Shown here: piece after piece, positions 23,195 to 33,430 of the stretch | How positions within the stretch are numbered: the stretch's first letter is position 1 | How the letters are laid out: each line of letters begins with the position of its first letter | NCBI GenBank assembly: GCA_011799875.1 | Contig: CM022300.1 | Location: 167,231,837 to 167,295,836, forward strand | Origin: Thinopyrum elongatum | Taxonomy: Eukaryota > Streptophyta > Magnoliopsida > Poales > Poaceae | DNA: 64,000 nt | Direction of reading: 5' to 3' | Made by a program: the position numbers and the translations under genes | Notes under the pieces: generated by a model | Databases searched by the model: none | Told to the model about the DNA's origin: nothing | What the model saw: only the letters and a program-made list of their open reading frames with translations

Positions 23195-25327
23195 GGCACG
23201 GCTGTCGGGCCCTGCCCGGCAGCCACCCTTTTGTACAAGCCTTGTCGATGTTGCATGTAACCCTTTGTACAAAGCCAGGCACAGACCCTGAGCAACAGAT
23301 GAATAAACGAAGCACTGGGGGCCCCTAAAACTTGCATGCATGCATAAGCATAACATGAGCATAGCATGATCAAGTAGATCAGGGCACATGTAGCATTGTT
23401 TTCCTCTGCACTAAGCTGCAGGGTTCTTGTCGTGGACCTGGTCCCGAAGAGAAGAAATGAAGACAAACCTACATATCAATCCCCGACAGGCCAAGCAGAT
23501 AAGTTATTTCTTATCCATACATGTTCTATAAGCTGAAAACTTGTGCATATGAAAACCTCGTCACCTTCGAAGCATGGGTGCTCCCGTCATGCGTACCGAA
23601 CGTTGCTTCGGTCAGGGTGGTTGTAGTGGTCTTTGATGGAGGGGGTTCGACGAGGAGCTGGTCCTTTTCCATGGTTTTGTGCCTGGCAGGCTAAGCCCCG
23701 CGGCAACAAACGAAAGGCACCGGCAAGATAGCTTGCCTGAGAAAACTTGTTTACTTAAACGTATAGAGGCATCTCGCCTCTGCATGGACATGACACATGC
23801 ACAAGTACCCGGCAAGGCTTGTCTTTTTCATTGATATGTGATAAGCAAGTACAGATCTTACAGGACACAAACATGGATAAAGAAGATTACATAATTTAGA
23901 CTAAAGTTTGGCAAATGCCTACATATTTTAGACTGAAAAAACATAAGTGCCCCGTAATCCCTTTCTTGTCCCTCTCCTCCTAGGAACTAGAGTGGGAGGT
24001 CAAGAGGGCAAAAGGGGTGCCTGAGCAGAAGCCCAGCCCGATCCCGTCAGGGCTTGCCGGGCGCAGCCTGACAAGATCGGGAATGGCGAGGCTGTGAAGG
24101 AGAGGGACAGAGGGAGCAGCTCGGCGGTGCCCTGGTCACCAACCCCAGGGCCAACAAGAAGCCCCAGCACAAGCGTCGGCGGGGAGAACCGCCGGAGCTC
24201 AGCTGGAAGACTGCTGGAGGAGGCGAAGGCACCAAGAGAGCGACCCCGTCCCCAGCAACCGTCCTGAAGAGGCCGGTGATGATGGTGTCGGGGAGGGAGG
24301 GGAAGAGTGGAAAGATGAGGCAGTGGGTCGGCAGTATGAGACGAAGGCGTCGGTGCCATCGTACTCCGACCTGACGGCCTGCCACCCGCCTTCTCCATCT
24401 TCCCTCATTTTTTCCTCATCACCACCACTCCAGGAGGACGCCGGCCCCTTGGCCCGTTGCCTCCCCCGGGGAAATAGCAGACAATGGCGACCTCTGAGGC
24501 GCGCGAAGAGCACTCTCCCCACCTTGGCGGGCAGGAAGGCGCCGCCATCTTCAACGTCAACCCCGACTCCGCTGGAAGGAGCACTGCTAGGATTACCAAG
24601 GATCCCGAGCACTGCACCCCAGATAAGCGCCGGAAGCCCCAGGAGCCTCGCCGTCGGGATGACGAACCTCGGCGACCTACGGCCCTGGACCGGACTCACT
24701 CCCCGAGCATCAGCACGAGCGTTTGGCATCATCGACCCCGAGCTAGAGCCCGGGGCCTGGCCCCGGTCTCTCCCCCTCAACATAAAAAGGAGAAAGCAAG
24801 GAATGAAAGAGGGGAGGTGCGTGGATGGACACTTCTGCTCCTTCTCACCCCTTCCTTATAGGTGGACTGGGGCTGGGGGCTGATCCCTCACCCCACCCTA
24901 GAGGGGTTCTTTCTGATCCGACCTTTCTAAACTACCACCGACGGCCGGATCCGATTGCCGCCCCCTTACACCAACCCAAGAATACCGGGCCCCTGCCATG
25001 ATGCTCTCTCCCGCACCACGCGCCTCTATTACCTACCCCACTCAATGCATGCGGCATACGTGGCAAAGGATAAGGGCGTGGTGGGATGAGTGAATTGGCA
25101 GTTACTCCCCCGTGTGTTAAAGTCATTCACGGGCCATTACAGAGATGGCCCCACTGCAATTGGCATCACGCGACGAGCGGAAAAACCGAAAACTGACTCA
25201 AGCACAGGTTAATGAAGAAGCAAAGAAGATCTCAAAGGATGATCTACCACAACCCCTCGCCTGTGTACTAGACAGGGCCTACCCCGACGACGCTCGACAG
25301 CATGTTCGGGCCAGGCCCGGGGGCTCC
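23195..25327. other. T1 3' spacer between pol and 3' LTR
   Basis: About 2.1 kb, where Tat elements often keep an antisense accessory gene. I recognise none. On the minus strand 24732-24199 is an open frame of about 177 codons starting MMPNARAD, with a hydrophobic stretch, GC-rich and Ser-rich. It could be the remains of such a gene or chance. The end (GGGGGCTC before 25328) is the likely polypurine tract. Confidence 0.5.
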
Positions 25328-26244
25328 CGTCGGTGCAACAAACCCTAGGCGTGTGTTGCCCGGACTGTACACAGGCAAGAGCAAGGTTGCAACATCCAAG
25401 ATGAGACCAAGCAGATGAGATAGCCCTTTGAGAAATCAAAGGGCAGATCAAGAAGACCAAGACCAACCAAATGAGCAAGATAGCACTAAGGAAAAACCTC
25501 CCTTGCCGGGAAGGCAAGCCTAGCGGGGTCGAGGTTACCCCAAAGACAAGTCTCCAGACTCCCCCGGCAGGCTTGCCGGGGATGCCAAGGGTGGACTACC
25601 CCACCAAGGTGCCACCGCTCCACCTCATAGCAATGCAAGTCACCTATCGGTGCGGTGTCGAGCCCCCAAGTGATTATGTGGATGTTATTTGGCACGTGGC
25701 AGCCATTTCCGAGGAAGATCACCCCTAAATGACACCCGTCTAGGAGACATGTCACACAGACAGGCGAGAAGGTGCCTGAATGGTGCGGCAAGGCTGCCGG
25801 GCTACACCCACGATATGACACTAAGCGGTGCATTTAATGCGCCTTGTCCTGTCTACAGAGTTAGGTATGATAGCACTATTTGCTATCCAATCAGTACGTA
25901 ATGACTAATTTGCCATTGTGGTGACCCCTTGACCTATAAAAGGAGGGTTGTGGCAACCCTAGAAAGGATCCGGACCCCTGTACCCTCATACGCACGTAGC
26001 CGCTCTTGTCCCAAGGCGACCTTGTCGGGCTAGAGCGCTGCGTCTCCACCACGGTCCTTCCATCAATCCACCAAAGCAGGAGTAGGGTTTTATGCCTCGC
26101 GGCGGCCCGAACCTGGGTAAAAACTACTCGTGTCATCGATGCCATGCTGCTCTACACTCTCCGCTCTTTGTGCAATGTGCTCTTCCCCCTTGCCGAACCA
26201 CAAGGGGTCGATGGTCCCATAGGTGGCCGTGTTATACCACCACA
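25328..26244 (+). repeat. T1 3' LTR
   Basis: Aligns with 4015-4932. The first base is mutated (CGTCGG instead of TGTCGG) and the end reads ATACCACCACA. An intact TATAAAAGG lies at 25935-25943. Confidence 0.9.
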
Positions 26245-26249
26245 CATTG
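26245..26249. repeat. Target-site duplication of T1, right copy (CATTG)
   Basis: Exact copy of 4010-4014. Confidence 0.85.
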
Positions 26250-26567
26250 CATGGCTCGATTATTGACAAGTGAGAAAGGGAGGTGGGGGTCGACCATGCA
26301 CCATTTGTCTTGCTAGTCCAAATGACACTTTCCGGCGTCGGGTACGCCTTGACGGGAGCTCGCGAGGAGGGCGATATCACCGCATGTTTCGCTTCTTCCT
26401 CCGGACACAGATGGCATGATGATCACGCCACCTGAGCCGTCCGCGGTTGCCGCACCACCACTGCCCTCTATTCCCGTCGCAACCGGTGGAAACAATCAAC
26501 AGAATCCGGGTAGGGCAGAGGGAGTGAGCAGCGTTGTTCTTCTTCTTCGAAGCCACAGATGAAGAGG

Positions 26568-26605
26568 GTGTCGGTGATGATGATGATGATGATGATGATG
26601 ATGCT
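26568..26605. repeat. (GAT)n microsatellite
   Basis: Around ten GAT units. The matching region of T1 (from about 4996) is a looser TCATC-rich tract, so the repeat probably expanded in T0. Confidence 0.85.
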
Positions 26606-26657
26606 CGATGATGGAGGTCGACGTGTTGCTTACAACTTCAGGTTCGCACAAGCGACG

Positions 26658-26677
26658 CCCCCTACCTAGCGCGCCAA
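26658..26677 (-). other. T0 primer-binding site
   Basis: Minus strand TTTGGCGCGCTAGGTAGGGG, nearly the T1 site, lies three bases from the LTR end. Confidence 0.65.
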
Positions 26678-26680
26678 AGA

Positions 26681-27586
26681 TGTCATGGTGGATCACGATC
26701 ACATATGGGGCCATGAGCCCCTTTGTGGTTCGGCAATGAGTATTCATGTTGCACAAAGAGCAGAAGCCATAGAACAACAAGATGACGAAGACACGGGTGA
26801 TTTTTACCCAGGTTCAGGCCGCCAGATAGCGTAAATCCCTACTCATGCTTTTTGGCGGATTGAGTCGAAGAACACAACGAGCACGCAACACTCAGCCCCG
26901 GCAAGGAAGCCTCGGGGAGTGCAACTATGCCCGTACAAGTGTGCGAGAGTCTGAATCCTTTGTTAAGTCACCTTGGACCTCCTTTTATAGCTTAAGGGGT
27001 AACCACAATGACAAAACAGTCTTTATCTACTGATTAGATAGCCAACAGTGCTATCATACCTAACTCTGGCAGTTAGGACAAAGTGCATTAAATGCACTGC
27101 TAGGTGTCAAGTAGAGGACGAAGCCCGGCAGGCCTGCCAAGCCACTTAACCATATCTTGCTTGTCATCTTGACACGCTTCTGGACGGGTGTCCGTCGGAT
27201 AAATCTTGTCTTCCAATGGGCCGACACGTGCTTAGCAGAGGCCAATTAATCGCATGGGGGCTCGACACCGCACTGATAAATGACTTGCATCGCCATGCGG
27301 TGGTAGCTTGGCAGGGATTCCGCCCTCGGCGGACCTGGCAAGCTTGTCGGGGAATTCTTGGACTTGCCCCTGGGGCGGCCTCGACCAAGCCATGCCCTCC
27401 TGCCCGGTAGGGGAGGCTTTTACAAGGTGATATTCTTCTGTTGTGCTTATTCTTGGTCTTCTTGATCCGCTCTTTGACCTCAATAAGAGCTGCTTACCTG
27501 GCTCAGGTGTTGACTGCTGGGGAGGAAGCTATCCGTCCGTGCACAAGTCAGGGGAAACATACACCCCCTGTTTGTGTACCCCGACA
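26681..27586 (-). repeat. T0 5' LTR (minus strand)
   Basis: Reads TGTCGGGGTACAC at 27586 to CCATGACA at 26681, 906 bp. Blocks around the TATA box and GTTAGGTATGATAGCACT are shared with the T1 LTRs, so it is a diverged relative. TATAAAAG lies at 26988-26981 on the minus strand. Its outer end adjoins the truncated copia LTR at 27587. The other LTR of T0 is outside the window to the left. Confidence 0.8.
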
Positions 27587-27659
27587 AGTTCAAAATATTC
27601 GAAAGAATTTTTTAATCTCCCATTCACCCCCTCTGGTCGATATACTCTCGGTCCTAACA
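27587..27659 (+). repeat. C1 5' LTR remnant
   Basis: Ends TCCTAACA directly before the primer site. It shares the CATTCACCCCCTCT block with the ends of this LTR type (compare the minus strand near 31,995). The rest was lost at the junction with T0. Confidence 0.75.
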
Positions 27660-27661
27660 AT

Positions 27662-27676
27662 TGGTATCAGAGCAGG
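27662..27676 (+). other. C1 primer-binding site, initiator Met tRNA
   Basis: TGGTATCAGAGCAGG is fully complementary to the initiator tRNA-Met 3' end and stands two bases after the LTR. Confidence 0.9.
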
Positions 27677-27726
27677 TACTCCCTGTCTCTGCTTATTAAA
27701 GATCTAACATCCTTGGAGTTTTGAGT

Positions 27727-30228
27727 ATGTCGTACGTAGGTCGATCCTCGCACTCTGAAAGATTTCCTATCTTTGATGGAATGACTATCTATACTGGAAT
27801 GAACGAATGAGAATCCGAATTCAGCGATCAACTATGATCTGTGGCAGATTGTGGAAGATGGTTACACCATTCAGCAACCTAACAATCTCAACACCGATGA
27901 TAAAGCAAATCTGCAGTTGGATGCTCAAGCAAAAGATGTCATCTGTAGCAGTCTATCAAAAGACATTTTCTTTCGGTTCCAAAGGCTCAATATAGCAAAC
28001 CAAATTTGGGACGCCATCAACAATGCTCATGAAGAACTCGTTGCCAGATCAGATCGATACACTCAAATGCTTCATGCTATGTTCACTGGATTCAGAAGTC
28101 TTCGTAAAGAAAGTGCTATGGAACTCACTGATAGATTGACAAACATTGTCGAAAGACTGCATCAGCGAGGAATAACTGATATCACTGATAGAGATGTGGT
28201 CAACAAGCTTCTGAGTGCTCTTGATGAATCCTTTGACCCCATTGTAGCTAAAATCAAACAAATGCCAGACTATGAAGAGCTTCACTATGTTGAGATCATG
28301 ACACTGTTGTCGATCCATGAAGAAAAGATGGAACTGGAAAATGCAAATCAAGAATCTTCTTCCGAAAGTGAAGTAGAAATTCTCTCACACTATGGCAGTT
28401 CTGAAGAAGAAGAAGATGTTGAGAATCAACACACCATCACCAGAGAACTTGAAATGCTCACACAAAGGCTAAGTGAACTCAAAAGGCAAAATATGTGCCT
28501 CACAAATGATGACGAACTTGACATGCCTGAATCATCACGAAGAAGATTGCCTCCGAAAGAAATGAAGTGCTTCAAATGCAAAAAACTCGGTCATCTCATT
28601 GCAGACTGTTCATGCTGGGAAGGAAAACCTAGCAACAGATGGAAATACCTTCACTGCAGTGGATTCACACTAATGGATCATCATACTAAGCTCTCGAAGA
28701 AAAATGAACCATCCTCATCTTCTTCGACAAGACCAATCACTGACATAAAAACAAGAGCTGCTATCCAATCAAATATGAAGAGGATATCATGGCTGAATAG
28801 AGCATGTGATGTTCTCACCCTGGACTCTGAAGACGAGGCAACAGACTCTAAATCAGATAATGAAGAATTCTACAAAAGTATTGGAAGGAGTAATGCCTTC
28901 ATTGCCTATGAGTCATCTGAGAACTCACTCGAGTCAGACTCTGATGATGATGCTTCAAGCGATGATGAACCGGTTGCTTTCTGTCTCATGGCAAAATCAT
29001 CAAAGGATCAGGTATCAGCAAAACACCAAAGATCCAAGAATGAATATTCACCTGAATATGTTTCCTATGCCAAGCTAGTCAAGATTGCTGAATCTCAACA
29101 TGATGAACTTGAAATGCTTGAGAGAAATCTTAGGAAAACTAAAGGATTACTGGTCGAAGAGATGGAGAGGAATCAAAAGTTGATCAAAGAGCAAGTTGCT
29201 TTTTCATCAACTATTGATGATCTCACCAATCGATATGATTCGCTTACAGTTGACTACGAGAATTTATCAGATGAACTCCTTAACAGGAATCAAGAACTCG
29301 TGTCACTGAAAGAATCTCATAACGTGTTAGTGTTAGAGAAAGCTTCTCTCTTCGCCGAGCAATCTGTTCAACTTCCTGATGATTTTGTACCTCCATGCTT
29401 AATATGCCTAGAATGTGGCAATGCTAATTCTCATGCTGAAACTTCTAATACTGTTGTAGAGAATATTGCTACTACTGAAATTGGTACTACTAACCCTTCT
29501 TCCGAGGATTTTGCTCCTATTACTGAAGAAAATTGCAGGTTAAAGGGCTTACTTGAGACGGAATGCTAAGGAGCCTAAAAGGGCATCAAAACCTATGTGA
29601 TGTGCTCAAGAAGTCCATACTGCACAAAAACCCTCAGAAGGAAGGATTAGGTTTCGAAAAGAAACTCAATGTGGATGGATCCTATTGAACTCCCGAGCAG
29701 TATCCTCGAATGACCTGGGTTCGTGCAAAGAGTAAAACCCTCGAACCTGAAACTCTAACTGGTTATCATTCACCTATTCCTGTTGATACTGACAAGTCTG
29801 ATGACTCAAATTACAAAATCTTCAAACAACAGAATGGTGAAGTTTTCGCTCTATATGTTGGAACTAACTGCAGGACATGTTCACCCAAGAAGCAAATCTT
29901 TGTAAAGAAGTGCATTATTGAAAATATGTCTGTCACTGCAAACCTGACTGTGCAGGATAACTCTCGACAAGGAAATGGATATCATTGAAAGTCTACTTTG
30001 GTATGTTTCTCGAATGATTATCATCCTAACCTGCATCAGAAAGAGTACATGCGTACCTCTTCAAATCATTACACTCATGTATCTAGAAATAACTTCAATG
30101 CCTATTCATATGATTACCATCAAAGTGCTCAGGTGTCTTACAGGCCTCACCGAAGGAATACTCCTACTCAGTCCAAGCAAATGAGATCCTCACCACCCAC
30201 GCAAGAGTGGGTTGTGAAGAAGAATTGA
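27727..30228 (+). pseudogene. gag: C1 gag, large copia-type
   Basis: Starts at ATG 27727 (MSYVGRSSHSERFPIFDG) and is interrupted after about 27 codons by a small deletion. It then runs open 27851-29569: UBN2-type copia gag core (IWDAINNAHEEL, LTDRLTNIVERLHQRGI), an acidic region, a CCHC zinc knuckle CFKCKKLGHLIADC near 28570-28610, then a long Asp/Ser-rich coiled-coil tail. A stop at 29567-29569 and a frame change lead into a last block (29710-30228) with TWVRAKSK and ending EWVVKKN. In complete elements this is followed by protease and integrase; here it is not. Confidence 0.82.
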
Positions 30229-30306
30229 TCTTCTCATGCACAGAATTCTCTTAGGGATATCTCTTGTTTATTATAAGCCCTGAGATCAATCACCCACGCA
30301 AGAGTG
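30194..30306. repeat. 16-bp direct repeat at the point where pol is missing
   Basis: CACCCACGCAAGAGTG occurs at 30194-30209, inside the end of gag, and at 30291-30306, just after it. Nothing recognisable as pol lies between or after. Confidence 0.75.
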
Positions 30307-30553
30307 TGTTTTTGTTCGATGTGTTTGTGTCTTGTGTTTTTCTTTTGTTTGGCTTTGCATTTTGAGTTGGACTATGCTTTTCCTCAATTCTTTCTCATCA
30401 TAAACATGCAACTTGATCTGAAGAAGATTTCAATCCGACGTCCTTGGTCGCGAATGAATTCAACTCCGAAATTTCATCTGTTTTGGCGCTTGCGCTTCCT
30501 CAAACCCTTCGGCATTCTGTTCAGTTCCCAAGTTTTTCGCAGGAAACGGCTGA

Positions 30554-30662
30554 CACGTGCCCATGATCTCACGTTCGTGATCTCATCCGTTCAATGTGGA
30601 ACGTCCCGTGCCTTTAGGCCGTGGATATCAGAGGAAGCGATTTCGCCCTCGGGCTATATAAA
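30554..30662 (+). promoter_or_regulatory. Internal promoter of the C1 accessory gene
   Basis: A TGACACGTGCC G-box (CACGTG at 30554-30559) lies about 95 bp before a TATA box, TATATAAA at 30655-30662. A CT-rich leader follows, and AGTTAGGGCGT at 30863-30873. The same set of signals in the same order and spacing occurs before the C2 accessory gene (minus strand, 54864-54564). No other product would use a promoter here. Confidence 0.65.
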
Positions 30663-31243
30663 CCACTCTCCAGCCGTCTTCTTCCCTTGTTCTTTCTCTG
30701 TTCAGCCTCAGACCCCTCCTCTCACTCTTCGCCCAAGCCCGAGCTCGAAACAGCATCGACGTCGTGCCTTGCCATGCAACTCCGGCGAAGCCCAAACACC
30801 ATTGATAATGCCAGTGCGGTACTTCTTCTGTGCCGTGCTGCCATAGATGATCAGTACTGCCAAGTTAGGGCGTACAGATCTGGAACTAGCCCTGTCCTTC
30901 ATCTGTTTTAGGGTTGTTCATCCCGACGCCATTTCTTCTATTTTATTCCATTTCGGTAGATCTTTAGGTTTCACTAAGTTGTGACTTGTACGGTTTGTAC
31001 TAGCTCCTCGTACCAGTCAGTTTTAATCTGGGGTTCATGTTGTACATGTCGAAAGATTAGAGAAGTTGTTAACCAGTCATATGGCATATTGCAATTCTCT
31101 CAATGATATGTTCCAAATGCATGCCATGAATTCTTTTGCTTCTTTCAAAAAATTATCTGTTTCAGTCAAATATGCTTCTGTGCATGTTTGTGACCCCTTC
31201 CTGTTTTCCCTTGCATTGTTGTTTTTTTATCTCAGGAGTGGTC
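30663..31243 (+). other. Untranslated leader and probable leader intron of the C1 accessory gene
   Basis: The tract ends with a strong splice acceptor, pyrimidine-rich TTTTTTTATCTCAG at 31222-31235, eight bases before the ATG at 31244. A plausible donor is GGTAGATC near 30954. Open frames in this stretch have no coding character. Confidence 0.5.
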
Positions 31244-31976
31244 ATGGCTCATAGTTCGGAAGAACAGTCTGGATCCGAGGAAGAAATTCCAAGGCTGCCG
31301 CGTGTGGTGGATAAAGCTAAGTTGGCTGAAAGAAAATCAACTAAGCCGCCAAAGGTGCCGAAGAAGAAATCTGAGTCAGAATCTGCTGAAGAAGAAGATG
31401 ATGTTCCCTCTGCTCTTAGTGAGCCCGAGGATGAGAAATTCACCGATTCCAAGACCCTGTTTTCTGATGGAAATCCCAAGATGGGTGGTTGTGGTAGAGA
31501 GAGGAACACCGCGGCTGAGATGCCTGATCCCGAAACTTACAAAACTCCACCTGGAGTTGAAACTGCCACTGAAAGAAATAACAGGCTGCAGAAGATTCGC
31601 CGTCATTGGCGAAGAAGTGGTTCAACTATGAAACGTCAGAAGGAAATATCAGATCTTGTTTGCATTCACTCCTCCCTGGAATGACTGCATCGCTGAGGGC
31701 TGCCTAGGTCCAAATGATGAAAAAGTCAAGCCAGCACCTCCCGCCAATGCTCATGCTGATTTATTAAAGACAACTGCTGATTTCCCCGAGGAGGTGGAAA
31801 AGAGAGCAATGGCCAAGGCCAAACGTGAAGCCAAGGACTGGAATAAAAATCAGGTGGAGCAAATAAATGTTGAGTTAACTCAACAAGATGTGCAAGAAAA
31901 GAAGGAACATGCTTTTGCCCAAAAGGAAAAGAAGAAGAGGAAGTCTATTTCTCCTCGTGCTTCGAAGAAGTCAAAG
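31244..31976 (+). pseudogene. C1 accessory gene (N-terminal part), function unknown
   Basis: Starts MAHSSEEQSGSEEE. It is highly charged with long acidic and Lys-rich tracts, then has a segment around residues 95-125 (DPETYKTPPG, KIRRHWRR) that is laid out like the early part of the C2 accessory protein. A frameshift lies near 31,670; the second frame runs on to the C2 boundary (DFPEEVEKRA, Lys-rich end). Extra genes downstream of pol in SIRE-type elements have been called env-like, but I see no signal peptide or transmembrane segment here. Confidence 0.6.
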
Positions 31977-32958
31977 TGCGTTATATCAACTAGAGGGGGG
32001 TGAATAGGCAATTTTTACAAATTCGTCATTGAGGAAATACTACTTGAGGGATTTGCTAAGTGACGAAATACATGCAGCGGAGTAAGTACTTAGGTGCATG
32101 CATAACAAGGCAGTAGCATAGTCATTGTGATGAAATGAAACATAACAGAGCACAGGTAGCATGTAAACAGGATAAGCAGGCAGAAGACAAGGTGATTGAA
32201 GAAATAGGATTGAAGAAATTGAGAAAGTCTTCAGTCAAAGTCTTCAAACAGTAACGATAAATTCCATTAATACATAAATGAGGAAATGAAAGGGTTGAGG
32301 AATTGAACCAGTAGCTCGGTGAAGACAGTGATTTGGTAGACCAGTTCCAATAGTTGTGATAGTTGTACGTCTGGTTGGAGCGGCTTGGTATTTAAACCAA
32401 AGGACACATAGTCCCAAGACACACAGTCCTGACCGTATTCTCCTTGAGCTAAGGTCACACAGACCTCGCCCATTCACTCGTGGTAAGTCTTCAAGGTGAC
32501 TTCCAAACCTTCACAGCCTAGGTCACCTGGCGATCCACAATTCCTCTTGGATGCTCTAGACCTTGACACATAACTGTCTGGAAGATGCACAGTCTTCAAA
32601 GGTAACAAGCGTCGGTTCCACACTGGAATAATCTCTTCAGTGATGCTCAATCACTTTGGGTTTTAGGTGTTCGGGTTTTGAGTTTTTCCTCACTGATGAT
32701 TTTCTCTCAAAGTCCTTAGAGGATGGGATGCTCTAAATGACAAGTGTCAATCTATTTCTCGGAGCAGCCAACTAGCTAGTGGTTGAGGGGGCCGGCTATT
32801 TATAGCCAGGGAGCAGCCTAACATGATAAGACATAAATTCCCCTAATGATATGACCGTTATGTGGATAAGATATTTGGGACAGCTGGCGCGAAGCATAGC
32901 AACGGTCGGAAATTTGAGCTCTCAAATTCCTCAGGGCTATCATGTTCCTCACTGTAGG
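31977..32958 (-). repeat. C2 3' LTR, distal part
   Basis: Together with 42451-42955 it makes an LTR of about 1.49 kb. The outer end is TGCGTTATATC at 31977. A TATAAATA box in the minus direction (GGCTATAAATAGCC) lies near 32,797-32,806. Confidence 0.75.
32954..32958. repeat. Target-site duplication of T2, left copy (GTAGG)
   Basis: Repeated exactly at 42446-42450. Confidence 0.88.
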
Positions 32959-33410
32959 TGAGGGAGTCATGGATTAAGCGGTCCTCGGGGTGCCGGCCCC
33001 TTGAACATGGGCTAGACTGGTGGAGCCGTATAGTGACATGAGATGTATGAAACCGTGGTGTGCCCTCCAAGTCAAGAAGGCGCAGGATCTCTTTAATCTC
33101 TTATTGTAATCTATCTTCGATAACCCTAACCCTACCGATGTCTATATAAACCGAGGGTTGTAGTCTTTAGGGCTAGAGCTACATTCATCACCTCCTCTCC
33201 TCAGGGTTTAGCTCATACTGATCTCGAGGTAGATCTACTCTGTAAACCATGAAATACATCCAATACAATCAAGCAGGACGTAGGGTATTACCTCTTCGAG
33301 AGGGCCCGAACCTGGGTAAACACTGTGTTTGTCGTCCCTTGTTCCCCATCGATCCCAGATCCACAGCTCGGAACCCCCTACCCCGAGGTCTGCCGGTTTT
33401 GACACCGACA
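32959..33410 (+). repeat. T2 5' LTR
   Basis: Starts TGAGGGAGTCATGG and ends GACACCGACA. A TATA box, TATATAAA, lies at 33143-33150. Confidence 0.92.
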
Positions 33411-33430
33411 TTGGTGCTTTCATTGAGAGT
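33411..33430 (+). other. T2 primer-binding site
   Basis: TTGGTGCTTTCATTGAGAGT begins at the first base after the LTR. The tRNA was not assigned. Confidence 0.65.

Larger units (their letters stand above)
4015..26244 (+). mobile_element. T1: Ty3/gypsy LTR retrotransposon of the Tat lineage, interrupted by a LARD
   Basis: Two LTRs of 918 and 917 bp in the same orientation flank a primer site, gag, protease, RT, RNase H and integrase in the gypsy order, and a 5-bp duplication borders the whole. The extra archaeal-type RNase H after the RT/RNase H junction is known for Tat-lineage plant elements and is the main reason for the lineage call. Without the 11.8-kb LARD the element is about 10.4 kb. 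In a 245-base stretch of the LTRs I count about 17 differences (7 percent), so it is a fairly old copy. The coding region has numerous frameshifts and stops. It inserted in the leader of T0, a relative in the opposite orientation. The family name was not determined. Confidence 0.9.
26250..26680 (-). other. Leader of element T0 (minus strand)
   Basis: Read on the minus strand this begins with a primer site and then matches the start of the T1 leader in outline (GCTTGTGCGAACCTGA against GCTTGCACGAACCCGA), so T0 and T1 belong to related families. A GAT microsatellite lies at 26568-26605. No gag frame is seen before the T1 insertion point. Confidence 0.65.
27587..31976 (+). mobile_element. C1: SIRE/Maximus-like copia fragment, + strand, pol deleted
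   Basis: Contains the last 73 bp of a 5' LTR, a perfect initiator-Met primer site, a large gag, an internal promoter and the start of an accessory gene. Protease, integrase, RT and RNase H are absent between 30228 and 30540. The accessory gene is cut at 31976 by the LTR of C2. Large gags and an extra gene after pol fit the SIRE/Maximus lineage of Ty1/copia; that lineage name is an inference. Confidence 0.75.

Noticed and set aside
24199..24883. Overlapping open frames on both strands in the T1 3' spacer
   Set aside because: GC-rich, low-complexity, no domain. The minus-strand frame is mentioned as a possible relic but not called as a gene.
26568..26605. A His-rich protein encoded opposite the GAT repeat
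   Set aside because: It is the translation of a microsatellite in an untranslated leader.
30304..30911. Open frames over the C1 internal promoter
   Set aside because: Composition is that of promoter and leader (TATA box, CT-rich), the frames have no relation to known retrotransposon proteins and do not recur in C2.
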